Assembly (NCBI GenBank): GCA_035294225.1
Contig: DATGLH010000165.1
Coordinates: 1 to 64,000, forward strand
Direction of reading: 5' to 3'
DNA: 64,000 bases
Origin: Trebonia sp035294225
Lineage (GTDB): Bacteria; Actinomycetota; Actinomycetes; Streptosporangiales; Streptosporangiaceae
Position 1 is the first letter of the stretch. Each line of letters begins with the position of its first letter. The notes beneath the pieces were generated by a model. It made no database searches and was not told where the DNA came from. It saw nothing but the letters and a program-made list of their open reading frames with translations. The position numbers and the translations under genes were made by a program. Positions 16,437 to 24,160 of the stretch are shown in pieces.

Positions 16437-17870
16437 ATGGAGATCGAGGTCCTCAGCGGGGCTGGGGTGGACGGCGCCGACGGATGCACCGTCTTCGACA
16501 GCCCCGCCGCACAGGCTGACGCGGTCCTCATCGGCAGGCTCAGCGAAGGCACGGCGGGGGCCGGGCTGGCAGCGCCGCCCGTGGTGCTGCCCGACTTCTG
16601 CCACAAGGCGAAGTCGGAGATGCCGTCGAGCATCGCGGTCGCGACCACCGGGGAAATCCGCCCGGCGCTCACCGACGCCGCCCTCAACTGCGGGATGGCC
16701 CTGATGACGCTCGACGTCGCGCGCCCCCCCGAGTCCGCGGTGACGGACTTCTACCGTCAGGTCGCGCGGCGCTTCCCCAGCCCGCCGAACTGGCGCCGGG
16801 AGCTCAGCTCCGCGGAGGTGCTGCGCGCCGCGACCGAGGGCGCCGAGTTCGCCGCCGACCGGTACGGCCTCAGCGATGACGAGCTTGATCACATTGAGGA
16901 ACGCGGCCGGCTGGACATCGACGCGTACGGCGGTGCGCAGCGCGCCAGAAAGGAACTGCCCTGGCTGGTCGTCCAGATGAGCCGCCTGCGCTTCGGCGGT
17001 ATCGGCCCGAGCACCCACTTCCTGGAGTTGCAGGAGATCGAGGAAATACTCGACCCGGCGGCAGCCGCGCGGCTCGGCCTGCACGCCGGGCAGGTGACAG
17101 TTCAGTTCCACAACGGCGGCGGCGTTCTGACCGGCCAGCTGGGCGAGCTGTACGCCCGGCGGAAAAGCGCCTCGCGGATGCTCCGTGCCGAGATGTCCGT
17201 GCAAAAGCCGCTCACCCACCTGCTCACACTCCGCCCGGGGCTCAGGCGCCGGATGGCGGCCTACTTCACCCGCGGGTGCCCGGCGGTCCCCGTTGACGGC
17301 GATGACGGACGGCGGGTGCTGCTCGCGACGCGGCTGGCGATGAACTACGGCTTCGCCTACCGGATGGCGACGTACGCGGCGCTGCGCGAGATGGCCAGGT
17401 CGGCGTTCGGCGCCAGCGCGCGCCTCGTGGTCGATTCACCGCACAACTCCATCTACGAGGAGCAGGTCGGGGGGCAGCGGGCCTTCGTCCACCGGCACAA
17501 CGCCTGCCGGGCCTACCCGGCGGCGCTGATGGCGGATCACCCGGCCTTCGCCTCGACCGGCCAGCCGCTGCTGCTGCCGGGCACCAACCGCACCTCGTCC
17601 TACCTGTGCGTACCGGCGGACAGCGCGCACCGGAGCCTGTACACCGCCTGTCACGGCTCGGGAAGCATTATCTCGGCCTTCGAGCGGACCGGGCGGTCAG
17701 GCCCCGATCCGCTCGGCCGGACCACCGCGCGATACCGGTATGACGGCAGCGCCCCGGCGCACGTGCCGCAGCTCGATGACCATGGCGTCAACGAGGCGCT
17801 GGGGATCCTCACCGGACACGGGCTAGTGCGGCCGGTCGCCAGGATGCGGCCGTTCGCGGTGCTCACATGA
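16437..17870 (+). CDS. Divergent RtcB-family (RNA ligase fold) protein
   Basis: About 477 residues covering the whole RtcB fold. Visible matches to RtcB are 'VVLPDFCHKAK', 'NCGM' with C85 (metal Cys), 'THFLEL' with H194, 'QFHNGGG' with H225, 'SPHNSIYEE' with H336, 'LLLPGTNRTSSY', and 'CHGSGS' with H406, the position of the histidine that becomes guanylylated in RtcB. Changed: Asn of GNHF is Thr, HSGSRG is HNGGG, the RKGA segment is RHNA, HGAGR ends in Ser, and the terminal Lys-Gly is Leu-Thr. Metal site and active His are kept while nucleotide and RNA contacts are altered. The start is chosen at 16437 for its GGAGGT site; ATGs at 16407 and 16422 are alternatives. It lies inside a polysaccharide operon, so an RNA substrate is doubtful. 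Confidence 0.75.
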   Translation: MEIEVLSGAGVDGADGCTVFDSPAAQADAVLIGRLSEGTAGAGLAAPPVVLPDFCHKAKSEMPSSIAVATTGEIRPALTDAALNCGMALMTLDVARPPESAVTDFYRQVARRFPSPPNWRRELSSAEVLRAATEGAEFAADRYGLSDDELDHIEERGRLDIDAYGGAQRARKELPWLVVQMSRLRFGGIGPSTHFLELQEIEEILDPAAAARLGLHAGQVTVQFHNGGGVLTGQLGELYARRKSASRMLRAEMSVQKPLTHLLTLRPGLRRRMAAYFTRGCPAVPVDGDDGRRVLLATRLAMNYGFAYRMATYAALREMARSAFGASARLVVDSPHNSIYEEQVGGQRAFVHRHNACRAYPAALMADHPAFASTGQPLLLPGTNRTSSYLCVPADSAHRSLYTACHGSGSIISAFERTGRSGPDPLGRTTARYRYDGSAPAHVPQLDDHGVNEALGILTGHGLVRPVARMRPFAVLT

Positions 17871-18157
17871 GCGAGCCTGATGTGAGCGGTCTCGCATGGG
17901 CCGAGTTCCTGCCGCGCGGGGAGTACGTAGCCGTGCCGTCGCGCCGCCGCCCGCTGATCGTCGCCAGCCGGGATCCCGCGGTGCTGCGCTACCTCGCGGC
18001 CAGCGTGCTGTCCGTACCGCCCGGCGCCGGCCCCGTGCCCAGCCTGCTGGTGACCATCGGGCTGCGCGTGTTCCGGCGCCTCGGTTCGGCGCTCCTTGCC
18101 GGACCGCTTGCCGGACCGCTGCGGGCCCGCATGAGATTCGTGACGACGGCAGGCTGA
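17867..18157 (+). CDS. Small unknown protein of polysaccharide operon
   Basis: A protein of 96 residues, overlapping the RtcB-like gene by 4 bases (ATGA) and ending 2 bases before the next start. The N-terminal half reads 'GLAWAEFLPRGEYVAVPS' and 'PLIVASRDPAVLRYLAAS'; the C-terminal half has a stretch 'PSLLVTIGLRVFRRLGSALL' that may be an amphipathic or membrane-associated helix. No family recognised. The tight overlaps make translation likely and suggest a partner of the RtcB-like or kinase protein. Confidence 0.55.
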   Translation: MSEPDVSGLAWAEFLPRGEYVAVPSRRRPLIVASRDPAVLRYLAASVLSVPPGAGPVPSLLVTIGLRVFRRLGSALLAGPLAGPLRARMRFVTTAG

Positions 18158-18159
18158 CC

Positions 18160-19158
18160 GTGGGGATCCTGGCGAAACCCACTCTCGCGTCGTTCATCGA
18201 CGAGGTCGGCGCCCGGGCCGCCTGCCTGGCACTGTCGCGGGACCCGAACGCCAAGCTGACCATCCTGCTGTTCCCGCCGGGGACCGGACGGCCGGCCTAC
18301 GTGGCGAAGGTGCCGACCACCGAGGCCGCCGCCCGCAGCGTGGAACGCGAGGCGGCGCGCCTGACCGACCTCGCCGCGTGTGAACTCGGGGCGGCGAGCA
18401 CGACCGTCCCGAGGGTCGTCGCGCGCCTGGAGCACTTCGGGCGGCCCGTCATGGTCACGACCGCCCTGCCCGGCAGGTCCATGCTCGCGGGCTATCACTC
18501 CTGGCGGCACACCGCCCGCCTGGCATCGGTGGCCGCCGACCTCGCCGCCGCGGGCGCGTGGCTGTCCCGCCTTCACAGCGCCACCGCGAGCGGCTCCTGC
18601 CGCATGGAAGCATTGCTCGACGGGGTCGCCGAGGCGATCCGCGTCCGGTTCGGCGCACGCCACGGCACAGCCGCCGACGTCGCTTGTGTCGAGGGCCTGC
18701 GGCGGCGGCTGGCCGGCTTTTCCGCGCCGACGAGCGTCGTGCACGGGGACTTCTGGCCCGGCAACCTGCTGGTCGCGGACGGCCGGGTGAGCGGGGTCAT
18801 CGACTGGGAGATGGCCCGGCTGAACGGCCCGGCTCCGCGGGATCTCGCGCGTTTCGCCATCGCCTATTCCCTGTACCTGGACCGGCACACGCGCCCCGGG
18901 CACCGGGTGCCCGGGCACCCGGGGCTGCGGGCCGGCCCGTGGGGCGCGGGCGTGGACTACATGATGAACGGGACAGGCTGGTATCCCGGCCTCGTCCGTG
19001 CCTTCGTGCGCGAGGGACTGGAACGGCTCGGCGTGCCCGGTGGCTGCTGGCGTGACGTGCTGCTGGCCGACCTGGCCGCGACCGCCGCCGAGGCTGACCA
19101 CGCCGAATTCGCCTGGAACCACCTGCTGCTGTTCAGGCGCCTGCGGAGCCGCTCATGA
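18160..19158 (+). CDS. Aminoglycoside-phosphotransferase-fold kinase
   Basis: About 332 residues with the APH/choline-kinase fold: an N-lobe lysine region ('AYVAKVPTT'), the Brenner motif 'VVHGDFWPGNLLV' with catalytic D197 and N202, and the metal-binding 'VIDWEMA' a few residues later. These small-molecule kinases phosphorylate a hydroxyl of a sugar, choline or related compound. The GTG start at 18160 lies 2 bases after the previous stop; its own stop overlaps the giant assembly ORF by 4 bases. Substrate unknown; a polymer sugar or carrier is likely from context. Confidence 0.8.
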   Translation: MGILAKPTLASFIDEVGARAACLALSRDPNAKLTILLFPPGTGRPAYVAKVPTTEAAARSVEREAARLTDLAACELGAASTTVPRVVARLEHFGRPVMVTTALPGRSMLAGYHSWRHTARLASVAADLAAAGAWLSRLHSATASGSCRMEALLDGVAEAIRVRFGARHGTAADVACVEGLRRRLAGFSAPTSVVHGDFWPGNLLVADGRVSGVIDWEMARLNGPAPRDLARFAIAYSLYLDRHTRPGHRVPGHPGLRAGPWGAGVDYMMNGTGWYPGLVRAFVREGLERLGVPGGCWRDVLLADLAATAAEADHAEFAWNHLLLFRRLRSRS

Positions 19159-22100
19159 CGATGGTGATCGCACGCTCCCCGCGGCCGGACCCGGTCACGC
19201 CCCGCTCGCCGGCCGGGGCCGACGGCACGGCGCGGGCGGCAGCGCCGCCCCGGGGCAGCGCCGAGCGCGCCGCGGTGCTCACACTGGTCGCGGCCATCGC
19301 CTTCCAGCCGATCCTGCACCCGACCGGGCCTGGCAACAGCTCGCCGGTCGATGTCCTCACCGTGGCGTCGATCGTCACCGCCCTGGTCTGGATGGCGGGA
19401 ACGCACCGCAAGCTGCGGGCGCCCTATTTCTTCCCCGTCACGCTGTATGTGGCCGCGGGAGCGGCATCCGGGCTGGTCTCGTCGCTGCCGAACACGGCAC
19501 TGCTCACGCTGGCGATCGATGCGCTGCTGTTCACCTGGTGCCTGGCAGTCGTCAACGTGCTGTCGGCGCCCCGCGCCATGCGGTACGCCGTCGCGACCTG
19601 GAGCTGGTCCGGCATCGCCTGGGCGGCCGTCGCCATCATCGCGTGGGCCGGCCACATCACCTTCCTCGAGGGGGTGACCGCCGCCGAGGGCAACCGGGTG
19701 ATGTTCACATTCGGTGATCCGAACTACGCCTCCTGGTACTGGGGATCGACGATCCTGGTTGTCTTCGCGGCGCGCACGCCCGCGAAGCGCTGGATTCGCG
19801 TGACCGGCTATCTCATGCTGCTGTGGGCGCTGATCCTGACCGAGTCCAATGGCGGCATGCTCGCGCTGTGCGCGGGCGTCGCCTTCCTGCTGCTCGTCCG
19901 CGGCCACCGGCGCCATGGCTGGGCAGGGGTCGTGGCGGCCGGCCTGTCCGTTGGCCTCGCGGTCAGCGCCTTCTTCACGGTCCTTCCGCTGAACGAGCTC
20001 AGGCAGTGGGCGGCGAACAGCAACCAGCCCCTGCTGGTCAACTCGATCGGGCGCAGCGCGCAGAGCACCTCGGAACGGAGCCTGCTGATCCGCGAGTCCA
20101 TCCAGCTCTATGAGCGGTCAGACGGCATATTCGGCGTTGGCCCGGCGAGCACCAAGCCGCTGACCGCGGCGCTGCTGTACCCCTACGCGAACGAGGCGCA
20201 CGATGACTATCTCGCCGCGTTGAGTGAGCGCGGCGCTCTTGGCCTGTTCGCGTTCCTGCTGCTCGCTGCCTCGGCGGCGGCCAGGGCAGCACCGATGATC
20301 CGGCGGCCGCTGCCGGCCCCGTTCGCCGCCGCGGTGCCGAGGCCGGCCGGGATCGTGGCCGCGCTGATCACGGTGAGCCTCAACTCCTTCTACGAGGAGG
20401 TCCAGCATTTCCGCCCGCTATGGCTGCTGCTGGCGATCGTTGCGGTCCTCGGCCGTGCCGCGGTCCGCACGCGCTCGCCGGCACGGGGCCCCCGCCGCCC
20501 GGCGGCGCCGCGTCCCGGCGGCGGCCAGCTCGCTGCCGCGCCCGGTGCCGCGCCCGGTGCCGCGCTGATACCGGGCACCGTCGGCCGCGTTCGCCGGCAG
20601 GCCGGCTCACGGCTGCTGTCCCGGAACGCGATGACCAATCTGGGCGCGCAGGCCGGGGCGCTGGCCGCGGTCTCACTGGCCAGCCTGCTGGTGGCCAGGA
20701 CCGGCGGTCCGACCGTGGTCGGCGAGTACACGCTGATCCGCGTGCTGCCGTGGCTGTTCGGGGTCATATTCTCCGGCGGCCTGCCGACGGCCTCGGCGTT
20801 CTTCCTCGCGGGCGAGCGCGGCGAAGACCCGCGCGCGCGGCCCACGGTGACCCTGATCGCCGCGGCCGGCGCCGGGCTCGGCTCGCTCGTGTGGCTCGCC
20901 TGCGCCGTCCCCTTCCGCCATGAGTTCTTCCGGCAGATGCCGGCCGCGCTCGTACTCGTCATGGCCGCCCTCGTCGTGACCCAGCTCTGGACGGTGACGG
21001 CCAAGGCCTGCTGCCAGGGAAGCGGGGATATCGCGGGAGCGAACCTTGTCATCGTCGCGGAAGAACTCTGGTTCGTCTTCGTCTACCCGCTCGTGCTGCT
21101 TACCGTCGGTTACAAGGGGGCGACGTCCGTCCTCATCGCCAGCATCACCTCGGGCATGCTGGCCACGGCGACCGGGCTACTGCGCCTGCTCCGGCGCGGG
21201 TACTTCACCGGCTGGGGACGGCCGTCGCCGGCGCTGGCGAAGAAGATCCTGGCGTTCGGAGGGCGCGGCCAGCTCGGCAACATGCTCTGGCTGATGAACC
21301 TGCGGTTCGATTTCGTCCTGCTCGGCGCGCTCGCGGGACCGACGGTGCTGGGGATCTACGCGGTCGCTTCCAAGGTCGCCGAGCTCATGCGGCTGGCACC
21401 CACCGCCATCAACTATGTTCTCTACTCACGCTTCGCGCGTCTGCCCGCCGGGCGGGCGACCGCCGAGGCACGGCATCTGCTGCCCCGCGCGCTTGCGCTG
21501 ACCCTCGCGTTGACGCCGCTCGTGGCGGCGGCCGCGTATATCGGGCTGCCGATCGTCTACGGTGACGCGTTCCGCGCCGCCATAGCCCCCGCCGAGATCA
21601 TCATCATCGGGCTGTCCGTCGAGGGCGCCGCGGCCGTCTCCTCCGCCTTCCTGGTCGGGCGCGGCCGCCCCGGCGTGAACTCCATCGGGATGGGCGTCGG
21701 CGCGGCGATCACCGTGACGATGGACGCCATTCTCATCCCGCGGTACGGCGCGTTCGGCGGCGCCGTTACCTCGGCCGTCACATACCTGACGACTACGATG
21801 GTGCTCGTCTTGCTGACCCGGCGGATGCTCAGCGGCAGGCCGCCGGCCGCCGTGCCGCTCCGGCACCTGGCACGCGCCCGCGCAGCGGGACCATGGCCAC
21901 GCGGGGACTCTGCGGCGCGAAGGGCCGTGGACGTCGTGGTGGCGGGTACCATACTCGCGCTCATCTCACCGCTGCTCCTGGTAATCGCGGCGGGCGTGCG
22001 GCTTACCAGCCGCGGACCCGCGCTCTACCAGCAGGCGCGGGCCGGACGGCAGGGAAGGCCGTTCACCATGCTCAAGTTCCGCTCGATGGTGCCGGGCGCT

Positions 22101-23249
22101 GACCAGGCTGGCCCGCTGGTCACCGCCCGGGCCGATCCGCGTGTCACGCGAGTCGGCCGCTGGCTGCGGGCCACCAAGCTCGACGAGCTTCCGCAGCTCA
22201 TCAACGTCCTGCGCGGGGACATGACGCTTATCGGCCCGCGGCCGGAGGTGCCCCGGTTCATCCGGTGGTACAGCGCCGAAGAGCTTCAGATCCTGCAGGT
22301 CCGGCCCGGCCTCACCGGGCCAGGGCAGATCTTCTACACGCGGGTGCAGGAGTCCGCCGATGTGGTCGTCGGCGACCCGGAGCTGCACTACGCCATCCGC
22401 GAGCTGCACCCGAAGCTGGCCATCGACCTCGCCTATCTGCGGCACCGCAGCGTCCGGTCCGATCTGGCGATCGTCTTCCGCACCGCGTGGCTGCTGACCA
22501 GGCGCGGCAAGCGGCTTCCCTTACCGGGGGCCCCCTTGGGGGCGCAGTCCCGCACGCAGGCCTACGGCCACCACCTCGATGGCGCTGTGGCAGCCAAGCT
22601 TCGCCGTCATATTGCGGATATACGTGCGGACCGTGTTCGGCGACTGGTGCAACTGCGACGCGATCCGGTTCCGGTCCATCCCGCTGACCATCAGGCCCAG
22701 GACCTGCCGCTCGCGCGCGGTGAGCCGCTCGATGAGCTGCTGGCCCTCATCCGCGGGAGCCCGGAAGTCGGCCACCAGCTTGCCGAGCAGTCCGGCGGGC
22801 AGCCAGGTGCCGCCGAGCGCCGCGGCCCGCACCGCGCTCATGACCTGCTCGACCGACGCGCTCTTGGCGACGAAACCGACCGCGCCGGCCCGGACAGCCT
22901 CGACGGCTGTGGCGATGTCCGCGTAGGCGGTCAGCACGACGACCGCAGGCGGAGACGGCAGCAGGGTCAGCCGCCTGGTGAGCTCGATGCCGCTTACGCT
23001 CCCCAGGCGGACATCCATCAGCACCGCGTCCGGCTTGCGCGCCGCCACGACGGCGGGGGCCTGCTCCGGGTCGGCCACGACCATCGGGGCGAAGTCCGGC
23101 TCACCAGCGAAAAGCGCCTCCAGGCCCTGGGCGAGAACCCGATGGTCATCGACGATGAGCAGCTTCGTCCGCATTGCCCGTCACAGGCCTTCCGCTGGCC
23201 CGGTTCCATCCGGAACCGTTGTCCGTCACATCGACGATCCCCTCCCTGA
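19155..23249 (+). CDS. Three-domain fusion: Wzy-like polymerase, Wzx-like flippase, initiating sugar transferase
   Basis: One uninterrupted ORF of 1364 codons. Residues 1 to about 440: multi-pass O-antigen ligase/polymerase type, with the large periplasmic loop 'HDDYLAALSERGALGL' typical of Wzy/WaaL. Residues about 440-485: Pro/Ala-rich linker. Residues about 485-905: MOP-superfamily flippase with about 12 membrane helices. Residues about 915-1122: bacterial sugar transferase (PGT) with a leading helix, 'KFRSMVPGAD', 'KLDELPQL' (Asp-Glu catalytic pair) and 'LIGPRPEVPRF'. The family normally ends near residue 1122 (nt 22521); the last 240 codons run antisense through the LuxR regulator gene and read as meaningless sequence. 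These three activities are usually separate genes. A lost stop or a base error near 22525 is possible. Confidence 0.75.
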   Translation: MTMVIARSPRPDPVTPRSPAGADGTARAAAPPRGSAERAAVLTLVAAIAFQPILHPTGPGNSSPVDVLTVASIVTALVWMAGTHRKLRAPYFFPVTLYVAAGAASGLVSSLPNTALLTLAIDALLFTWCLAVVNVLSAPRAMRYAVATWSWSGIAWAAVAIIAWAGHITFLEGVTAAEGNRVMFTFGDPNYASWYWGSTILVVFAARTPAKRWIRVTGYLMLLWALILTESNGGMLALCAGVAFLLLVRGHRRHGWAGVVAAGLSVGLAVSAFFTVLPLNELRQWAANSNQPLLVNSIGRSAQSTSERSLLIRESIQLYERSDGIFGVGPASTKPLTAALLYPYANEAHDDYLAALSERGALGLFAFLLLAASAAARAAPMIRRPLPAPFAAAVPRPAGIVAALITVSLNSFYEEVQHFRPLWLLLAIVAVLGRAAVRTRSPARGPRRPAAPRPGGGQLAAAPGAAPGAALIPGTVGRVRRQAGSRLLSRNAMTNLGAQAGALAAVSLASLLVARTGGPTVVGEYTLIRVLPWLFGVIFSGGLPTASAFFLAGERGEDPRARPTVTLIAAAGAGLGSLVWLACAVPFRHEFFRQMPAALVLVMAALVVTQLWTVTAKACCQGSGDIAGANLVIVAEELWFVFVYPLVLLTVGYKGATSVLIASITSGMLATATGLLRLLRRGYFTGWGRPSPALAKKILAFGGRGQLGNMLWLMNLRFDFVLLGALAGPTVLGIYAVASKVAELMRLAPTAINYVLYSRFARLPAGRATAEARHLLPRALALTLALTPLVAAAAYIGLPIVYGDAFRAAIAPAEIIIIGLSVEGAAAVSSAFLVGRGRPGVNSIGMGVGAAITVTMDAILIPRYGAFGGAVTSAVTYLTTTMVLVLLTRRMLSGRPPAAVPLRHLARARAAGPWPRGDSAARRAVDVVVAGTILALISPLLLVIAAGVRLTSRGPALYQQARAGRQGRPFTMLKFRSMVPGADQAGPLVTARADPRVTRVGRWLRATKLDELPQLINVLRGDMTLIGPRPEVPRFIRWYSAEELQILQVRPGLTGPGQIFYTRVQESADVVVGDPELHYAIRELHPKLAIDLAYLRHRSVRSDLAIVFRTAWLLTRRGKRLPLPGAPLGAQSRTQAYGHHLDGAVAAKLRRHIADIRADRVRRLVQLRRDPVPVHPADHQAQDLPLARGEPLDELLALIRGSPEVGHQLAEQSGGQPGAAERRGPHRAHDLLDRRALGDETDRAGPDSLDGCGDVRVGGQHDDRRRRRQQGQPPGELDAAYAPQADIHQHRVRLARRHDGGGLLRVGHDHRGEVRLTSEKRLQALGENPMVIDDEQLRPHCPSQAFRWPGSIRNRCPSHRRSPP
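22521..23174 (-). CDS. NarL/FixJ-type response regulator
   Basis: A protein of 217 residues with a canonical receiver: 'LLIVDDHRVLAQGLE' (acidic pair), 'VLMDVRLGSVSG' (phosphoacceptor Asp), 'VVLTAYAD' (Thr) and 'GFVAKSAS' (Lys). The LuxR-type DNA-binding domain is 'LTARERQVLGLMVSGMDRN' with 'SPNTVRTYIRNMTAKLG'. Its start overlaps the end of the second regulator gene by 29 bases. It faces the exopolysaccharide operon tail to tail and is a likely regulator of that locus, by position only. Confidence 0.9.
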   Translation of the reverse strand: MRTKLLIVDDHRVLAQGLEALFAGEPDFAPMVVADPEQAPAVVAARKPDAVLMDVRLGSVSGIELTRRLTLLPSPPAVVVLTAYADIATAVEAVRAGAVGFVAKSASVEQVMSAVRAAALGGTWLPAGLLGKLVADFRAPADEGQQLIERLTARERQVLGLMVSGMDRNRIASQLHQSPNTVRTYIRNMTAKLGCHSAIEVVAVGLRAGLRPQGGPR

Positions 23250-23868
23250 CCGCAAGGGCGACGGCCTCAAGGCGGGAATGCACGCCGAACTTGACAAGCA
23301 CCGAGTCGACATGCGTGCGCGTCGTGGACAGCCGGACTCCCATGGACCTGGCTATGGCGCTGGTGGACTCGCCCCGCGCCAGCCGGGCGAGTACCTCGCG
23401 TTCGCGCGGGGTCAGCAAGCGGGCCATCTCCGGGTGGCCCAGCCTGGGTCGGATCGTCCGGCGCGCCGCCCGGACCGACTGTGACAGCACGGCCCCGGCG
23501 CCCTGGCGCGCTGCCGCCCGGGCGCAGGCGCCGGTGAGCACTCTCAGGAATTCGGTGAAGTCGTCAGACTTCAGCACCGCGCCGTGCACCCCGGCCGAGA
23601 GCGCACGGCTGAGCCCTTCCGACCCCACGGCATCGGCGAGCACGACGAAGGCCGTGCCCGGGGACACCGCCTTCGCCGTGCCGATGGCCCCGGGTTCCCA
23701 GGGCATGTCCGCGTCGACCACGCAGGCGGCGGCCTGGGCGCCCGCGAGGATGTCAGCCACGGCGCCAAGAGCGGTCGCGTAGCCGACGATATCGTGGCCC
23801 GAACGGCGCAACAATGCCCCCACCGCACTGCCGAACACGCGATGCGCGGCCGCGATCACGATCCTCAA
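23146..23868 (-). CDS. LuxR-type regulator with atypical receiver domain
   Basis: About 240 residues. The receiver lacks the acidic pair: the first strand reads 'IVIAAAHRVFGSAV' where Asp-Asp is expected, although an Asp remains at the phosphoacceptor position in 'CVVDADMPWEPG' and a Lys in 'GAVLKSDD'. Phosphorylation is therefore doubtful and it may be controlled by protein contact. The C-terminal HTH is intact ('LLTPREREVLARLARGEST'). A TTG start at 23868 overlaps the upstream stop (TTGA), implying translational coupling; GTG at 23859 is an alternative. Confidence 0.75.
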   Translation of the reverse strand: MRIVIAAAHRVFGSAVGALLRRSGHDIVGYATALGAVADILAGAQAAACVVDADMPWEPGAIGTAKAVSPGTAFVVLADAVGSEGLSRALSAGVHGAVLKSDDFTEFLRVLTGACARAAARQGAGAVLSQSVRAARRTIRPRLGHPEMARLLTPREREVLARLARGESTSAIARSMGVRLSTTRTHVDSVLVKFGVHSRLEAVALAVREGIVDVTDNGSGWNRASGRPVTGNADEAAHRR

Positions 23869-24116
23869 CGCGGCTCTCCCCCCTGCTCCAGCACCCTCTG
23901 GCAGATCTCCACGATCTGCCCGGCGGCCGCGGCGATCCCCTCCAGCCGGCTGCGCAGCTGGCATCCGGCGGCGAGGCCCGCCCCGGTCGCCTCCGTGTCC
24001 GCTAGCCGCACGAATATCCCGATCGCCGCCGCCGACTCGATGAGGTCATGACACAGTTCCCGGACCAGCATGTCCGGCGACCTGTCAGCGGGCATGCCGA
24101 ACTGCCCCCCTGTCAT
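23865..24116 (-). CDS. Small DHp-like helical protein (histidine-kinase fragment)
   Basis: A protein of 83 residues with 'LVRELCHDLIESAAAIG' resembling the dimerisation helix of histidine kinases around the phospho-histidine (here His in CHDL), then a second helix 'LRSRLEGIAAAAGQIVEI'. No ATPase domain follows. It sits between a full histidine kinase gene (44 bases upstream) and the atypical regulator gene, to which it is coupled by a TTGA overlap. It could be a phosphotransfer or dimer-partner protein, or a remnant. Confidence 0.5.
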   Translation of the reverse strand: MTGGQFGMPADRSPDMLVRELCHDLIESAAAIGIFVRLADTEATGAGLAAGCQLRSRLEGIAAAAGQIVEICQRVLEQGGEPR

Positions 24117-24160
24117 CCCGCCCTAGCCCCCTTCGCCTAGCTCATGGCAGCGTGCCTAGC

